From Streptomyces mexicanus (GTDB taxonomy: Bacteria > Actinomycetota > Actinomycetes > Streptomycetales > Streptomycetaceae), in NCBI RefSeq assembly GCF_902506575.1, contig NZ_LR732544.1:865078-929077 (forward strand): 64,000 bases of DNA, given 5' to 3'. Position 1 is the stretch's first letter; each line of letters begins with the position of its first letter. Made by a program: the position numbers and the translations under genes. The notes beneath the pieces are model-generated. The model was not told where the DNA came from and searched no databases. It saw only the letters and a list, made by a program, of their open reading frames with translations. Below, piece after piece: positions 62,973 to 64,000 of the stretch.

Positions 62973-63933
62973 GGGCCGCCATCCGGGCCTTGCGGGCGGC
63001 GAGCTTCTCGTCGAAGCGGCTGGCCTCCGTGTCCAGGCCGCCCAGGAACAGGCCCAGTTCCTCCTGCGCCCGGCACCCCTCGGGGCCGAGCCCGTCGATC
63101 TCCATCACCTTCAAAAAGCGCAGCACCGGCTGCAGCACGTCGTCGTGGTGGATGCGCAGGTTGTACACCTCGCCGATGGCCATCTGGGCCGCCGCCCGTT
63201 CGAAGCCGGGGATGCCGTGGCCCGGCATGCGGAAGTTCACCACCACGTCCCGCACCGCCCGCATCGTCAGGTCGGGGGCGATCTCGAAGGCCGCCTGGAG
63301 CAGGTTGCGGTAGAAGACCATGTGCAGGTTCTCGTCGGTCGCGATGCGCGCCAGCATGCGGTCGCAGACCGGGTCGCCGGACTGGCGGCCGGTGTTGCGG
63401 TGCGAGATGCGGGTGGCCAGTTCCTGGAAGGCGACGTAGGCGACGGAGTGCAGCATCGAGTGCCGGTTGTCGGACTGGAAGCCCTCGCTCATGTGCGCCA
63501 TGCGGAAGCGCTCCAGCTGGTCGGGATCCACCGCGCGCGAGGCCAGCAGGTAGTCGCGCATCACGATGCCGTGCCGGCCCTCCTCCGCGGTCCAGCGGTG
63601 CACCCAGGTGCCCCAGGCGCCGTCGCGGCCGAACAGCGTGGCGATCTCGTGGTGGTAGCTGGGGAGGTTGTCCTCGGTCAGCAGGTTCACCACCAGCGCG
63701 ATGCGGCCGATCTCGGTGACCTTCGACTGCTCCTTGTCCCAGGACTCGCCGTCCTCGAAGAAGCCGGGGAAGTTGCGGCCGTCGCTCCAGGGGACGTACT
63801 CGTGCGGCATCCAGTCCTTGGCGACCCGCAGATGACGGTCGAGTTCCTTTTCGACCACCTCTTCCAGTGCGTACAGCAGCCGGGCGTCGGTCCACACGGA
63901 CGGGCCGGCGAGAGAAGGGGAAGTGATCGTCAC
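62959..63933 (-). CDS. desA: acyl-ACP desaturase (stearoyl-ACP delta-9 desaturase family)
   Basis: A 324-residue soluble diiron desaturase that introduces a double bond into an acyl chain. Glu and His ligands of the diiron site are in TAEEGRHG and ATDENLHMVFY, plus an E in the first helices (VVEKELDRHL). GTG 63933 follows CTGGAG. Its 3' end merges with the 18-bp repeat array, so the last codons are drawn from the repeat (ARAGA). Confidence 0.9.
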   Translation of the reverse strand: MTITSPSLAGPSVWTDARLLYALEEVVEKELDRHLRVAKDWMPHEYVPWSDGRNFPGFFEDGESWDKEQSKVTEIGRIALVVNLLTEDNLPSYHHEIATLFGRDGAWGTWVHRWTAEEGRHGIVMRDYLLASRAVDPDQLERFRMAHMSEGFQSDNRHSMLHSVAYVAFQELATRISHRNTGRQSGDPVCDRMLARIATDENLHMVFYRNLLQAAFEIAPDLTMRAVRDVVVNFRMPGHGIPGFERAAAQMAIGEVYNLRIHHDDVLQPVLRFLKVMEIDGLGPEGCRAQEELGLFLGGLDTEASRFDEKLAARKARMAARAGA

Positions 63934-64000
63934 GCAAAACTCCAGGGGGACGCGCCCCGGCGGACGCCGGAGCGGACTGCGAGCGGGGGAACGGGTGGGT

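Overview
The window is high-GC DNA with actinobacterial gene structure: strong GC bias at third codon positions, many GTG starts (one TTG), purine-rich ribosome binding sites and ATGA/GTGA overlaps. WhiB, LAL-type ATPase, MarR/TetR/Rrf2/LacI/CsoR-family regulators, twin-arginine and lipoprotein signals, DUF2510 proteins and a pca operon with a PcaV-like regulator all point to Streptomyces. The accessory gene content suggests a chromosome arm rather than the core. I saw no rRNA, tRNA, CRISPR array or complete transposase gene.

Left part (1-18 kb): a lipoprotein, a SUKH-type protein, a short-chain dehydrogenase with an altered catalytic tyrosine, a TIGR00027-type methyltransferase, a Ca2+/cation antiporter-like protein, a flavin-reductase-like protein, a second lipoprotein, a sarcosine/N-methyltryptophan oxidase, an MFS exporter with its MarR repressor and palindromic operator, and an HSL-type esterase. 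Then come zinc-free ribosomal proteins L33 and L36 (L33 only 54 codons), a GNAT-NUDIX fusion, an OsmC-family protein and a phosphoketolase.

Stress and sulfur region (18-25 kb): a rhodanese-DUF2892 protein diverges from a CsoR-family repressor that has the CstR-type two-cysteine pattern and lacks the copper-binding His. A nearby minus-strand operon encodes a metallo-beta-lactamase/double-rhodanese (CstB-like) protein and a TauE/SafE exporter. Three TACCC...GGGTA palindromes mark the two promoters, so this looks like one sulfane-sulfur regulon. A cyclic-nucleotide-binding protein and a GH65 phosphorylase-like enzyme follow, the latter preceded by a 30-codon fragment resembling a universal stress protein N-terminus.

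Middle (25-49 kb): a TetR/TetX-like monooxygenase pair, an epoxide-hydrolase-like protein, a Tat-secreted PL8 polysaccharide lyase with a LacI-type operator, a VanZ protein, a two-component system, and an SDR/Rrf2 pair around a perfect palindrome. A palindromic mobile element (MITE-like) sits exactly at the Rrf2 stop codon. Next are a secreted BNR/ricin-B protein and a GH2 gene, which abuts a phospholipase C gene that has lost its N-terminal part; both appear cut by one deletion near 39600. Then come an LURP-one/DUF2510 protein, a DMT transporter, a PAP2-type membrane protein, a TetR regulator with an operator array, a large DUF2510 membrane protein and a LAL-like ATPase lacking its HTH.

Right part (49-64 kb): a complete protocatechuate branch of the beta-ketoadipate pathway (pcaIJFHGBL, minus strand) diverges from a PcaV-like MarR regulator. 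It is followed by a zinc alcohol dehydrogenase, a divergent DNA ligase and LigD-type primase-polymerase (a split end-joining set without Ku here), and a LacI regulator whose stop codon carries a second, internally deleted copy of the MITE. The window ends with a VOC protein, a WhiB protein, a seven-copy 18-bp tandem array and an acyl-ACP desaturase.
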